NCBI RefSeq assembly: GCF_030815405.1
Contig: NZ_JAUSWX010000001.1
Coordinates: forward strand, 3,596,001 to 3,660,000
Direction: 5' to 3'
DNA from: Agromyces albus
GTDB taxonomy: Bacteria > Actinomycetota > Actinomycetes > Actinomycetales > Microbacteriaceae
Length of the DNA: 64,000 nucleotides
The stretch's first letter is position 1, and every line of letters begins with the position of its first letter. The notes under the pieces were generated by a model, which saw only the letters and a list, made by a program, of their open reading frames with translations, was not told the DNA's origin and did no database searches. The translations under genes and the position numbers were made by a program. Positions 44,431-54,173 of the stretch are shown in pieces.

Positions 44431-45651
44431 TCAGCTCGCTTCCCGCTTCTGTCCGGCCTGCATCACGGTCACCACGACGACCAGCGCACACACAACCGCG
44501 ATTCCGCCCACCACCCCGACGACCCCGAACGCACTGACGCCCGCCGGCAGCGCCAGCACCGTCACCGCCGCGGGCAATATAACCGACGGACGGATGACTC
44601 GCCGGACCGTGAGCGGCGCGTGAATCGCCCACAACAACGCCATGAAAACGGCGGTCGGAATAGCGACAGAGTACCCGACGATAAACGCCTCCGCGTGGAG
44701 CTGAGGACCGGTCAGCGGGAGCGTGATCGCAACTTCCAGGCCTGCTCCGAGGGCGGCTAACGCCGCAAAGATAACGAAGTGCCAGTATCCCCACAGATAC
44801 AATTTGTCACGATTTGTGGACAGTGTCTCGCCCGCCGGCTGGAGGAAGTACATCCACCACAGGGCGAACAACAGCACGAGGCTGGCGGCCGAGATAGCGA
44901 TCAGTGATGCGCTCACGCCGCCGGATTTCAATGCGGCGGCCACGCCGTTCGATGCGGCCAGCACGCTTTCGCCGAGCAGAATGATCGCGAACAGGCCAAA
45001 GCGATCGGCAATGTGATAAGGGTGCCAACTGGTGTGACCGGTGCGTTCGGCCCACCTCGGGACTGTGAGCTCCAAGGCGGCGAGCATGACGAACGCGACT
45101 AGTTGCAGCTGTTCCGGCAATAACCCGGTCTGCTGCAACACCAACCGCAGGAGCCACCCCAGTTGAAGGACCGCGAACCCGGCCGCGTACCGTAACGCGG
45201 TCCTGCGGCTGGCCGGTTCTTCAACCGCAGCCCGTAGCCAGTTGGCAATCAAACCGATGCGCATCACAATATACCCAAGGGTGACCGCCAGATAGTCACC
45301 GTCGTTGAACGCCGCAGGCACACCTGCGCCCAGCAGCAGTACGCCTCCCATCTGTACCATCGTCAGCAGCCGGTAGAACGCATCGTCTGTGTCGAACGCG
45401 GACGCAAACCAGGTGAAATTCATCCACGCCCACCAGATCGCGAAGAACACCTGCAGAAACGGCAGGATCGACTCCGCGGCATGATTCTCAGCGACCCCGT
45501 GCGCCAGCTGCGCTGTAAGGCTTGCGACGGAGACCACGAAAGTAAGATCGAACAGCAGTTCCAGCTGGCTGGCAGGGCGGTGGGGTTCGTCCGCCGCACG
45601 GGCCCTCATACGCACTCGCAGAGGCCGCTTGGCCGGGTTAATCTCAGACAT
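44431..45651 (-). CDS. Low-temperature-requirement protein A (LtrA) family membrane protein
   Basis: 406 residues from ATG 45651. The N-terminal ELLFDLTFVVSVASL and about 10-12 hydrophobic segments, with HIADRFGLFAIILLGESVLA in the middle, are the LtrA pattern. Function is poorly known in the family. Its 3' end lies next to the SDR remnant. Confidence 0.88.
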   Translation of the reverse strand: MSEINPAKRPLRVRMRARAADEPHRPASQLELLFDLTFVVSVASLTAQLAHGVAENHAAESILPFLQVFFAIWWAWMNFTWFASAFDTDDAFYRLLTMVQMGGVLLLGAGVPAAFNDGDYLAVTLGYIVMRIGLIANWLRAAVEEPASRRTALRYAAGFAVLQLGWLLRLVLQQTGLLPEQLQLVAFVMLAALELTVPRWAERTGHTSWHPYHIADRFGLFAIILLGESVLAASNGVAAALKSGGVSASLIAISAASLVLLFALWWMYFLQPAGETLSTNRDKLYLWGYWHFVIFAALAALGAGLEVAITLPLTGPQLHAEAFIVGYSVAIPTAVFMALLWAIHAPLTVRRVIRPSVILPAAVTVLALPAGVSAFGVVGVVGGIAVVCALVVVVTVMQAGQKREAS

Positions 45652-46126
45652 TATGGAGGCAGGTTGAGAGCGGATGCGAGGCCCCATCGGGGCGGGTCGA
45701 GTACGGCGCGGCCTCGGCGGACGCCACGACGCCGAGTATCGAGCCCACCATCAGGATCAGGAACGTCAACACACAGGTCCTCCATTACCGTCGGTGCCTA
45801 TCACAGGCTCAGAATGACAGCCCACAGCTCAGGTGCCAACCCTCGTAACCCCGGACAGCTTGTCCGGGTTCATCATCCACAACGTCCGATCATCAGTTTG
45901 TTTTCGTGAGCAAACCACGCTCAACTCCGTCGAAAGGCCTTTGGCCGTACGAAAGACGCACGTACATCAAGCCCCTGCGGCTCACATCACGCCCGCGTTC
46001 GCGCCCGCCCAGGGCGATGATGAGCCTCGGGCCCTGGGTGAGCCGGTCCGCCCCGTCAAACTGAAACGCCTGTCTGACGTGGCTGCCCAGCCTCGCTCTC
46101 GACGGTCGCGGCCGGGACTAGCGGCC
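45652..46126 (+). other. Non-coding stretch with orphan type I flank
   Basis: No gene. 45894-46034 matches the conserved part of the type I left-end flank (3420-3557 and 26298-26436), but there is no tRNA fragment nearby. A short Rhs-like trace follows. Confidence 0.6.
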
Positions 46127-46337
46127 TTAGGTAGGCGTTGTGACTGGGAGCGGAGACGACGGCAGCGTGGTCGCCTCCGCGACGAGCATCGCGCCCATGA
46201 GCGCCGCCACGGCCGCGAGTGCCGCCATGGGCGGCACGATCGCGAGCAGTGGGATCGAGGCTGCTATTGCAAGTGCTCCGACGACGCGCCAGCTGAGCCA
46301 GCCGAGGCCGATGAGCCTGGCGAACAGACCGCCTATC
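46127..46337 (-). pseudogene. C-terminal fragment of a membrane protein, possibly LtrA-like
   Basis: Frame without a start codon that begins right after the GH2 fragment's stop: LGWLSWRVVGALAIAASIPL, then two hydrophobic segments and VAEATTLPSSPLPVTTPT to TAA. Resembles a membrane protein tail; family uncertain. Confidence 0.35.
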
Positions 46338-46339
46338 TG

Positions 46340-46822
46340 TCACGCCGTCGCGACGAACTCGGCTAGGGCCGGCTCACCGCGGAGCGCGACGGTCACCGGG
46401 AGGCATCCGTCCGCGCTCACCTCCACGGTGATCGGGCCGCTCCCGGTCGGCCGGATGATCGCGAGCGCGCGACCATCGAACGTCGCGTGACTCGGCGCGC
46501 CGTAGGCCTGCTCAGGAGCGGGATTCCCGCTGCCGAGCGCCTGCAGCACGCCGTCGCCAGTGACCTCCACCGAGATAGGGCGATCCGAATCGGTGAAGAC
46601 GTTGCCCGCGTCGTCAGCCAGGACTACGGGAACGTAGACGAGGTCCGAGGCGACCCCCGCCGAGGCATCCGTCTCCTCCCCGACGACGAGTCGCGGTGAC
46701 CCGACGGCGGTACGAAGCGCGTGCCGCTCGGCCGGCTTTCCATTGCGGTAGGCGACCGCGACCAATGCCCCCGGCTCGTAGTCGACCGTCAGCCAGGTCC
46801 TGAACGGGGATGCCCGGTTCCC
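46340..46822 (-). pseudogene. C-terminal fragment of a GH2 beta-galactosidase-like protein
   Basis: The minus strand reads LTVDYEPGALVAVAYRNGK, VYVPVVLADDAGNVF and VLQALGSGNPAPEQAYG, typical of the last (DUF4982/Ig-like) domains of GH2 enzymes. The catalytic part is absent: the frame is cut near 46822, exactly where the LacI fragment on the other strand begins. Confidence 0.75.
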
Positions 46823-46825
46823 GGC

Positions 46826-47736
46826 GGAGACGCGGGCAAAGGTGAGGGCTGCCGCCGAACAGCTCGGCTACCGCCCTTCTCGAGCCGGCCGGGCCCTGGT
46901 CACCGGCCTCAGTGACATCGTCGTCGTGCTCGTGCCGTATGCGACGTTCGGCCCTCACCTGCAGGATTCGGTAGACCGCATCACGAACGCATCGGCGACC
47001 GCAGGGACTGAGCGTCGTCGTTCGCTTCGGCCGCCCCGACGACGAGAGCACCCTCACGTCGGTGCTGGACATCCGCCCGACCGCGGTCGTCGACCTCGGG
47101 GTACTCGCACCGTCGCAGCGCGCGCAGCTGAACGCCGCGGGCATCCGCACCATCCCCTCGGCAACGCAGGTCATGGAAGCAGGCGAAGACCAAGACCCGA
47201 TCGACATCCAGATCGGTCGTGTCCAGGTGCGCGAGCTCGTCAGGCGGGGATCTCGCACCATCGTCTATGCGGCACTGGCCGACGATCGACTCGACCCGTT
47301 CGGACCACCGCGCCTGGAGGGGATCCGGCGAGAGCTCGCGGAGCACCGTCTGCCTGACGCCGCGGAGATCCGCGTGCCGCTGGACCTCGCCGGCGCCCAT
47401 GCCGCCCTGGCCGAAGTGCTGGTCGGAGCCGGCGACGGACCGATCGGTATCTGCTGCTACAACGACGACGTCGCGATCGCGGTGATCGCCGCACTCCGTC
47501 GTGTCGGGAAGACCATCCCCGACGACGTCTCCGTCATCGGGGTCGACCGAACCGACGTCGGGCAGCTCGTTTCGCCACGCCTGACCACGGTCGCCATCGA
47601 CATGCCCTCCCTGATGGAGTCATTCGTCTCGGAGCTGACGACGATACGTGACAAGTCCGTTTCCGGTCAGGAGACGCCGACGACGCGAGTTGAGGCCACG
47701 GCCCTCGTCCAACTCGTGCGCGGTGAGACGACCTAG
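46826..47736 (+). pseudogene. LacI-family regulator lacking its HTH and frameshifted
   Basis: Starts mid-gene at the HTH/hinge border (ETRAKVRAAAEQLGYRPSRA), shifts frame near 47010, then continues through the sensor domain (ICCYNDDVAIAVIAALRRVG; VSVIGVDRTDVGQLV) to TAG. No DNA-binding domain. Confidence 0.8.
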
Positions 47737-47872
47737 GTGTTCTCCTTGTGGAGACTTGTGGATTCGATCTCGTAAGCCGCGGTCGCGGAGCCGAGGAGGA
47801 AACCAGGAGGGATGTGCATTCATGCTCCTTTCGGGCGCGACGGTGCCGCCCTCTGGGTTGGATCGCGGTTGC
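47737..47872. other. Short gene-free gap
   Basis: 136 bp between the LacI remnant and the permease stop. Nothing recognised. Confidence 0.4.
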
Positions 47873-48718
47873 TTACTTCAATGCCCCGCCGAGCAGGCCG
47901 GCTACGTAGTAACGCTGCAGGACGAGGTAGACGATCACGCACGGGATGACGGTGACCGCGACACCGGTTTGCATGAGCCCGAAGTCGAGCTGGAAGTTCG
48001 CGTCGGCCGAGAGGATGCCGATTGAGACCGGCAGCGTGTACAGGCTTTGATCGGTGATCAGGATGAGCGCGGCGAAGAACTCGTTCCACGCGGCGAAGAA
48101 CGAGAGCAGGGCCGTAGAGACCAGGCCGGGGACGGCCACCGGCAGCATGACCCGCCACATCGCGCTGAATGCGCTCGCTCCATCGATCTGCGCGGCCTCT
48201 TCGAGCGACGCGGGAATCGCGGCGAACGAGTTGCGCATGAGGAAGATGCCCAACGGCAGGTTGAACGTCGCGATCACTAGGGCGACGCCGAGCAGGTTGT
48301 TCTGGAGGCCGATATCACGTAGTACGAGGTACAACGGCGTGATGATTGCTTGGAAGGGCACCATGAAGGTGACGAGTGTGACGAAGAACGCGATCCGGCT
48401 GCCCCGATAGGGCAGTTTCGCGAACGCGTAGCCAGCCAGGGTGCTCACCAGGACCGCCACACCGGTCGCCACCAACGACACGAAGGCGGAGTTCCCGGCG
48501 CTTTGTACGACGCTCAGTCCCTTGCTGGAGTCGAAGATCTGCGCAATGTCGTCGGGACCGACCTGCGAGAGCATCACGCCGATCGGATACAGGAACAGCA
48601 CGGCGAGGCAGATGCTGATTGCCCACCACGCGATGCGGGGAAGGACCGGTTGACGTCGTGGCACCTCGGCCGCGTCGGGAAGCAGTGTTGCAGTGGTGGC
48701 CGGGAGCGTTGTGGTCAT
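47873..48718 (-). CDS. ABC sugar transporter permease, MalG/CUT1 type (arabinose locus)
   Basis: 281 residues, six helices, EAA loop LEEAAQIDGASAFSAMW. It starts at ATG 48718, overlapping the stop of the upstream permease (ATGA). Inner-membrane component of the importer with 48715 and the binding protein 49701. Confidence 0.9.
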   Translation of the reverse strand: MTTTLPATTATLLPDAAEVPRRQPVLPRIAWWAISICLAVLFLYPIGVMLSQVGPDDIAQIFDSSKGLSVVQSAGNSAFVSLVATGVAVLVSTLAGYAFAKLPYRGSRIAFFVTLVTFMVPFQAIITPLYLVLRDIGLQNNLLGVALVIATFNLPLGIFLMRNSFAAIPASLEEAAQIDGASAFSAMWRVMLPVAVPGLVSTALLSFFAAWNEFFAALILITDQSLYTLPVSIGILSADANFQLDFGLMQTGVAVTVIPCVIVYLVLQRYYVAGLLGGALK

Positions 48719-49638
48719 GAATTGTCCGAGTTCCGAAGGAGAAGCATCTGCCCGAGGCTCACGAGCCCGAGCGCGAGCATGAGGATGAGAGACAGCGCTG
48801 AGGCGTAGCCGACGTCGAATTGCACGAAGCCGGTGCGGTAGATCTGGAAGACAGCGGTGATGGTGGAGCCGGCCGGACCGCCCGTGGTCATGATGTAGAA
48901 CTGGTCGAACGCCAAGAGCGAGCCGTCGACTGAGAACACCAGCACGAGCGCGAGTGTGGGACGCAGGAGCGGCACCGTGATGTGCCAGAAACTCTGCCAC
49001 GCGTTGGCCCCGTCGATCCGAGCTGCCTCGGTGACGTCTTCCGGGATGCCTTGGATGCCGGCGAGCACCAGCAGCATCTGCAAGCCGACGACTTTCCATG
49101 TCACCATCGTCACGACGATTGCGAACGCCGACCAGAAATCGGCGAAGTAGTTCGTCCTCGGATCCAGCAGCCCCAGGTCGCCGAGCAGCAACGTGGTCGG
49201 GCCGATGTCGGACTGCCACATGAACAACCAGATGTAGCTTCCCGAGGCGAGGCCGATGACGACGGGAAGGAAGTAGATCGTCTGGAAGAACCGATGCGCG
49301 CGTGTGCCGCGGCGGACGAGGAACGCCAGGGCGAAAGAGAGGATCAGCAGGATCGGGGTGATCACCACCGTGTAGAAGATGGTGAACGCGCCGGCCCCGA
49401 GGAACTGGTTGTCGCGGAAGGCCTTGACGTAGTTGTCGAATCCGATGAACTCGGGCACGCCGAGCAGCGGCCAGTCGTGAAGTGACATGGTGACCGTCCG
49501 GATGAGCGGCCAGATGAAGAACATGCCGAGCAGCACGAAGGCCGGCAGGCTCATCGCCAGGCCCAGCAATCCTCGCCGACGCGCCATGCGCCCGGCGCGT
49601 GCGCGCTGTGGTGGTGCGGTTTGCTGAAGTGCAGTCAT
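48715..49638 (-). CDS. ABC sugar transporter permease, MalF/CUT1 type (arabinose locus)
   Basis: 307 residues from ATG 49638. Six helices, EAA loop VTEAARIDGANAWQSF and the FYIMTTGGPAGSTI motif. Follows the binding-protein gene after a strong hairpin. Confidence 0.9.
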   Translation of the reverse strand: MTALQQTAPPQRARAGRMARRRGLLGLAMSLPAFVLLGMFFIWPLIRTVTMSLHDWPLLGVPEFIGFDNYVKAFRDNQFLGAGAFTIFYTVVITPILLILSFALAFLVRRGTRAHRFFQTIYFLPVVIGLASGSYIWLFMWQSDIGPTTLLLGDLGLLDPRTNYFADFWSAFAIVVTMVTWKVVGLQMLLVLAGIQGIPEDVTEAARIDGANAWQSFWHITVPLLRPTLALVLVFSVDGSLLAFDQFYIMTTGGPAGSTITAVFQIYRTGFVQFDVGYASALSLILMLALGLVSLGQMLLLRNSDNS

Positions 49639-49658
49639 CGTCGTTGCTCCCGATCCGT

Positions 49659-49688
49659 GACGGGGCGGGCCCGGCGGCCCGCCCCGTC
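49659..49688 (-). terminator. Hairpin between binding-protein and permease genes
   Basis: GACGGGGCGGGCC pairs with its complement GGCCCGCCCCGTC around a 4-nt loop, 12 bp after the binding-protein stop. Same place as at 10745 and 61333. Confidence 0.65.
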
Positions 49689-49700
49689 GCACGATGGTGG

Positions 49701-50987
49701 TCACTCGTTGGACTCGTCGAGCAGAGCCTGGGCGGCTTCTTGCGCCTTCGCCAAGGCGTCGTCGACCGAGCCGGAACCGAACACGGCCTCCTGGATCATC
49801 GTGGACCACACACCGTTGGGGTCGTTGAACAGCTCATTCTCGATGACGCTGTACGGGACCTTGCCGACCTCGAGCGCGTCGGCGAACACCTGGAATCGCG
49901 GGTCCTTGGAAATGTAGAGCGTTTCCAGGAGGTCGATGCGGGTGGGCATCACACCGTTGTCGGCGATGACTCCCTGCGCCTCGTCTCCAGTCGCCCACTC
50001 CAGGAACTCCCAAGCTCCTTCGGGATTCTCAGCTCCTGCGGGGATGGTGAGGTTGTCGCCGCCTGCGAACGAGCCGATCTCGCCCGCTTCGGCTCCCGGG
50101 ATCGGAGCCAATCCCCAGTCGAACTTCGCGCCGTCGGCCTCGTCCTCGAGCGAGCCGATGTAGAACGTGCCCCAGTTGAAGATGCCGACCTTGCCCTGCT
50201 TGAACGCGTCTCCAGCGTTGGACCCGGAATCCGACTGTACGAGCTCGGGCATGGCCCCGGCGTCCCACATGTCGCGATACATCTGCATCGCCGCCGTCAC
50301 GTCGGGAGAGTCGAGCTGCGCTTCCGTGCCGTCATCCGAGAGCACGTTCCCGCCGCTCGCCCAGACGTAGGGCGTGATCGTGAAGATGTTGCATCCGCCG
50401 CATGCCCCCGAGAACGCAAACCCGTAGTTGCCGTCGCCCGTCGCCGAGATCGCCTCCGCCGCGGCCTGTACTTCGGCCATGGTGGCCGGCGGGGTCTCGG
50501 GGTCGAGGCCTGCGGCGGCGAAGAGGTCTTTGTTGTAGAACATCGCTGAGACGTCCGCGGTGAACGGCACCGAGTAGACGCCGCCGTCGTATTCACCCTG
50601 AGCCACGTGGCCCGGGCTCATGTCGTCCTTGTAGGGCAGGTCGTTCCACTGGTCGCTGATGTCGGTCAGCGCGCCCACGGACGCGAAGTACGGCACGTAC
50701 ACCAGGTCGATGGACGCAACGTCAGGGGCGTCACCTCCCGCTGCGGCCGTCCCGAATTTCTGCACATAGTCGGCGGCCGGCACGAGCGTGACCTCGACTT
50801 GCGTGTCGTGGGACTCATTGAATGCGTCAGCGAGCTGCTGCATGAATCGGGACTGGGAGTCGCGCACCCACAGCTTGACTGTGCTGGAATCGCCTCCGCC
50901 GCCACTGTCCGAGCTACAACCTGCGAGGCCCAGCCCGAGGGCGGCGACCGTGGTGAGCGCGATGAGCGAAGTGGTGTGACGCCTCAT
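49701..50987 (-). CDS. ABC sugar-binding lipoprotein (arabinose locus)
   Basis: 428 residues from ATG 50987. Lipobox GLGLAGC (Cys24) with a Gly/Ser linker, then a solute-binding protein type 1 fold (VEVTLVPAADYVQKF; VYSVPFTADVSAMFYNKDLF). Located between GH127 and the two permeases. Ligand probably L-arabinofuranose oligosaccharides, by context. Confidence 0.9.
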   Translation of the reverse strand: MRRHTTSLIALTTVAALGLGLAGCSSDSGGGGDSSTVKLWVRDSQSRFMQQLADAFNESHDTQVEVTLVPAADYVQKFGTAAAGGDAPDVASIDLVYVPYFASVGALTDISDQWNDLPYKDDMSPGHVAQGEYDGGVYSVPFTADVSAMFYNKDLFAAAGLDPETPPATMAEVQAAAEAISATGDGNYGFAFSGACGGCNIFTITPYVWASGGNVLSDDGTEAQLDSPDVTAAMQMYRDMWDAGAMPELVQSDSGSNAGDAFKQGKVGIFNWGTFYIGSLEDEADGAKFDWGLAPIPGAEAGEIGSFAGGDNLTIPAGAENPEGAWEFLEWATGDEAQGVIADNGVMPTRIDLLETLYISKDPRFQVFADALEVGKVPYSVIENELFNDPNGVWSTMIQEAVFGSGSVDDALAKAQEAAQALLDESNE

Positions 50988-51042
50988 TGCGTGGTTCCTC
51001 TCTGTGTAAGGGATGGCCGGCGGACCGGCCGCGCCTGCATGC

Positions 51043-52917
51043 TCAGATGGTGGGCATCCAGACGCGCATGGCTCCGGGGGTCCTGTTTGCCCACCGGTAG
51101 TACGGGATGGCGCGAACGGTTCGGGAGTCAGTTGCCAGCTCCATGTTGGCGACCGGCCGGTAGAGCGCCGTCTTTGCGGGCTGTGTCCGGGCACCCACGA
51201 TGTCGAGCACAGGAACGCCGAGTTCGACATCCGTTCCGACGTCGATTGCCGTCGGGTGCGCGGGGATGACGATGTCCTCTAAGTGCAGGCCCTCCGGGAG
51301 GTCGGCTTCTTCGAGGCAGTAGTACACCGGTCCGCGTCGGAGTGCGAGCGTGCCGCGGGCTCCGTCGACCCATGGGTGTGCACGGTCGAACACGGGCTCC
51401 ACGGGAAAGTTCAGGCGTACCGAGGTGGTGCCGGAATCCGCAACGAGGTAACCGGGCGATGCCGGAAGCGCTGCGCCGCCGTCGAACGCCACGGTTGCGC
51501 CGTCGGCCCATGCCGGCACTCGGAACTCGGTGGGTCGCGTTGTCGGCGCATCGAAGGTGATGGTGACGTCAGGGGCCCACGGGAAGTTCGTCTCGATGGT
51601 CGCGACGATTCCGTCGCCGATCTCGACGGTGCCGGGTGTGTAGATGTGGAACTGCACTGCGTCGTCTGACTCCGTCGTGAGGTACGCGTTGATGGATGAC
51701 AACAGTCGTGCGAGGTTCGGTGGGCAGCAGGCGCAGAAGTACCAGTCCAGACGCGAGGAGGGGGCGTCCTCTTCGTGCGTGTGTCCGCTGCGCAGTTGGA
51801 GCGGATTCGAGTAGAAGAACGACTTGCCGTCGATGGAGGTCGAGACCGCGATCGCGTTGTACAGCCCGCGCTCGATCTCGTCGGCGTACCGCACGTGGCC
51901 GTCGAGAAGCAGCATGCGCCAGTTCCAGTGCAGGTTCGCGATTGCCGCACACGTTTCTGAATAGGCCCGGTCGGCTGGGAGCTCGTACGGGTCACCGAAC
52001 GATTCGCCACGGTGCCGGGAGCCGAGACCTCCTGTGATGTACATCTTCTGATGGTGAACACTCGTCCACAGCGCGTGGAGCGATTCTCGGTATCCGGCGG
52101 CCTCCTCGTCGAGTTCAAGGTCGGCGACGCCGGCGAGCAGGTACAGCTGACGGACGGCGTGCCCGATCGCCTCACGCGCCTCGCGGACGGGCGTGTAATC
52201 CTGGTAGTAGGCTCCGCCGAATTGGCCCTCGCCGATGGTGCGGTACCCTCGCAACTCGATCATCCGCTTCGCGAGCGCTCGGTGGCGTGGGTCGCCGGTC
52301 AGGCGCGAGAGCTCGACCAGTGCAGTTTCGATCTCGGGGTGACCATCGATGTCGTCGCGGCCGCCCTCGCCGAACGTGTCATGCACGAGCTCGACATATC
52401 GCATCGCGATATCGAGCAGGTCGGTGCGGCCGGCGTGCGCCCAGGCGATAGCAGCCTGCACCAGGTGACCGAGCTTGTACATCTCATGCCCCTGCGGCAG
52501 GTCGGTGAAGCGCTCGCCCGCGCGCGGGCCCTGGTAGTAGCTGTCGAGGTACCCGTCGCTTTCCTGGACAGCTTCGAGCAGGCGAATCGCCTCGTCGACG
52601 AAGGGGAGGAACTCGGTGACGTCACCGCGCGCGGCCTCCCATCCGATGGCCTCGAGCGTCTTGTAGAGATCGGAGTCCGCGAACAACGGTCCGCGGAATG
52701 ACGCCTCGCTCGCGCCGACGAGTCGGCGCAGGTTGTCCATGACGCCGCTCGTCTCCATCCGCTCGATGCAATGCGGAATCGTGCCCTCGCGGTTCACGCG
52801 CTGCCAGTCGCCGATGAAGCCGCCGTTGAGCTGTACCCGGCGAAGATCCAGCGGGCGCCGCGCGGTCGCGCGGGCGGGCGCGGCCGGGACCACGAGCGAT
52901 GGTGAGGGGCTAACCAT
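51043..52917 (-). CDS. GH127-family beta-L-arabinofuranosidase
   Basis: 624 residues from ATG 52917, preceded by GAGGAG. The (alpha/alpha)6 barrel includes LNGGFIGDWQRVN, GHEMYKLGHLVQAA and MYITGGLGSRHRGESFG. The cysteine cluster WYFCACCPPN fits the zinc-cysteine active site known for GH127, where one Cys is the nucleophile. Intracellular. It removes terminal beta-L-Araf, as found on extensins and arabinogalactan proteins. First gene of the ABC operon and directly behind tandem operators. Confidence 0.93.
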   Translation of the reverse strand: MVSPSPSLVVPAAPARATARRPLDLRRVQLNGGFIGDWQRVNREGTIPHCIERMETSGVMDNLRRLVGASEASFRGPLFADSDLYKTLEAIGWEAARGDVTEFLPFVDEAIRLLEAVQESDGYLDSYYQGPRAGERFTDLPQGHEMYKLGHLVQAAIAWAHAGRTDLLDIAMRYVELVHDTFGEGGRDDIDGHPEIETALVELSRLTGDPRHRALAKRMIELRGYRTIGEGQFGGAYYQDYTPVREAREAIGHAVRQLYLLAGVADLELDEEAAGYRESLHALWTSVHHQKMYITGGLGSRHRGESFGDPYELPADRAYSETCAAIANLHWNWRMLLLDGHVRYADEIERGLYNAIAVSTSIDGKSFFYSNPLQLRSGHTHEEDAPSSRLDWYFCACCPPNLARLLSSINAYLTTESDDAVQFHIYTPGTVEIGDGIVATIETNFPWAPDVTITFDAPTTRPTEFRVPAWADGATVAFDGGAALPASPGYLVADSGTTSVRLNFPVEPVFDRAHPWVDGARGTLALRRGPVYYCLEEADLPEGLHLEDIVIPAHPTAIDVGTDVELGVPVLDIVGARTQPAKTALYRPVANMELATDSRTVRAIPYYRWANRTPGAMRVWMPTI

Positions 52918-52956
52918 GGTTCTCCTCGTTGAGCGGGATGGATGCGAGAAGCCGGC

Positions 52957-52971
52957 AGTACACCGGTGCAC
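52957..52971. promoter_or_regulatory. Candidate LacI operator, secondary half-matched site
   Basis: AGTACACCGGTGCAC, one mismatch to the palindrome 24 bp away. Spacing of 24 bp is about two helical turns. Confidence 0.65.
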
Positions 52972-52979
52972 GAATGTCA

Positions 52980-52997
52980 TAGTACACCGGTGTACTA
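52980..52997. promoter_or_regulatory. Perfect LacI operator upstream of GH127
   Basis: TAGTACACCGGTGTACTA is an exact 18-bp palindrome between the LacI gene and GH127. Probable target of the regulator at 53048. Confidence 0.8.
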
Positions 52998-53047
52998 CCT
53001 GCGCAAGAGCGATGTGTTCGAGATGGCGCTGAGTTTCGAACCGTGAG

Positions 53048-54046
53048 CTAGACGGAGGCCCGGCGAACGACTCGGTGCTCCGCGACGACCACCTGCGGCG
53101 GTGCATCCGGTTCCCGCAACCGCTGCGCGAGGCGCTCGACGGCGCTCTCCGCGATCCAGTTCCGACCCGAATCGAGGGTCGTCAATTGGGGGAACGCCAG
53201 CGCCGCCTCCTCAACGTCATCGAACCCGACCACCGAGACATCTCGTGGCACTTCGAACCCACTCCGCTGCAGCTCGCCCAGCGCACCAAGCGCCAGGGCG
53301 TCATTGAATCCGAACACAGCGTCGAATTCGACACCCGCCGTGATCGCGCCGGCGATCGCCCGCGCGCCGGACAGGCGATTCCAGGGGATCGGTCCGAGCA
53401 AGAGGTCGCCGTCCAATGCGACACCATATTCTGCCAGTGCCCGCTCGTAGCCGTTGAACCGGAGGGCCGCCGCGGTCGGAAGATCTGAACGCTCCATCCC
53501 GAGTGCGACGATGCGGCGACGGCCATGATCCAACAGAACGCGGGTCATCTCATACGCGCCCTCCACATTCGCGACGGTCACGAAGTCGAACCGGCCGCCG
53601 TATATGCGATCACCGATCAGCACCACCGGCACATCGAGCGTGGCCGATTCGATGTCGTCCGGTCCGAGTGCGATGGCGTGGAGGATGAGACCGTCGACGT
53701 ATCGCCCTTGCTCACCGTGCAGGAGCGCCAGCTCGCGGTCGTGGTCTCCATCCGTCACCTCGACAACGACGTTGAGCCCGCGATGCTGCGCCGACGATAC
53801 AACCGATTGCGCCAGCTCCGCGAAGTAGGGGTGCGCGATTTCGGGCACCGCAAGCGCGATCGTCCCAGTGCGTCCCGAACTGAGATTTCGGGCGGAGATA
53901 TTCACCTTGTAGTTGAGCGCCTCGATCGCAGCCTCGATACGGGAGCGAGTCTCCGGAGTCATGTAACGGTACCCGTTGAAGAAATTCGAAACCGTCTTCT
54001 TCGACACGCCGGCGAGACGCGCGACGTCAGCCATCGTTGCAGCCAC
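53048..54046 (-). CDS. LacI-family transcriptional regulator of the arabinose locus
   Basis: 332 residues. GTG 54046 follows GAGGAGG and gives the family-typical ATMADVARLAGVSKKTVSN start; the frame is open far upstream without protein-like sequence. Hinge LNYKVNISARNLSSG, sensor domain with VVGFDDVEEAAL. Same strand as, and just upstream of, the GH127-ABC operon. Confidence 0.92.
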   Translation of the reverse strand: MAATMADVARLAGVSKKTVSNFFNGYRYMTPETRSRIEAAIEALNYKVNISARNLSSGRTGTIALAVPEIAHPYFAELAQSVVSSAQHRGLNVVVEVTDGDHDRELALLHGEQGRYVDGLILHAIALGPDDIESATLDVPVVLIGDRIYGGRFDFVTVANVEGAYEMTRVLLDHGRRRIVALGMERSDLPTAAALRFNGYERALAEYGVALDGDLLLGPIPWNRLSGARAIAGAITAGVEFDAVFGFNDALALGALGELQRSGFEVPRDVSVVGFDDVEEAALAFPQLTTLDSGRNWIAESAVERLAQRLREPDAPPQVVVAEHRVVRRASV

Positions 54047-54173
54047 CGGCGCCTCCTCTTCCCAGGCCCATTCATACCATCCCCGCACGGTACCTACGGG
54101 GTGATGCCCTGGTTCCGGCCGTTCGCGGCGCCAACTGAACAATCCGCGGCGATGAAGGCGCGCTGCGGAGCAC

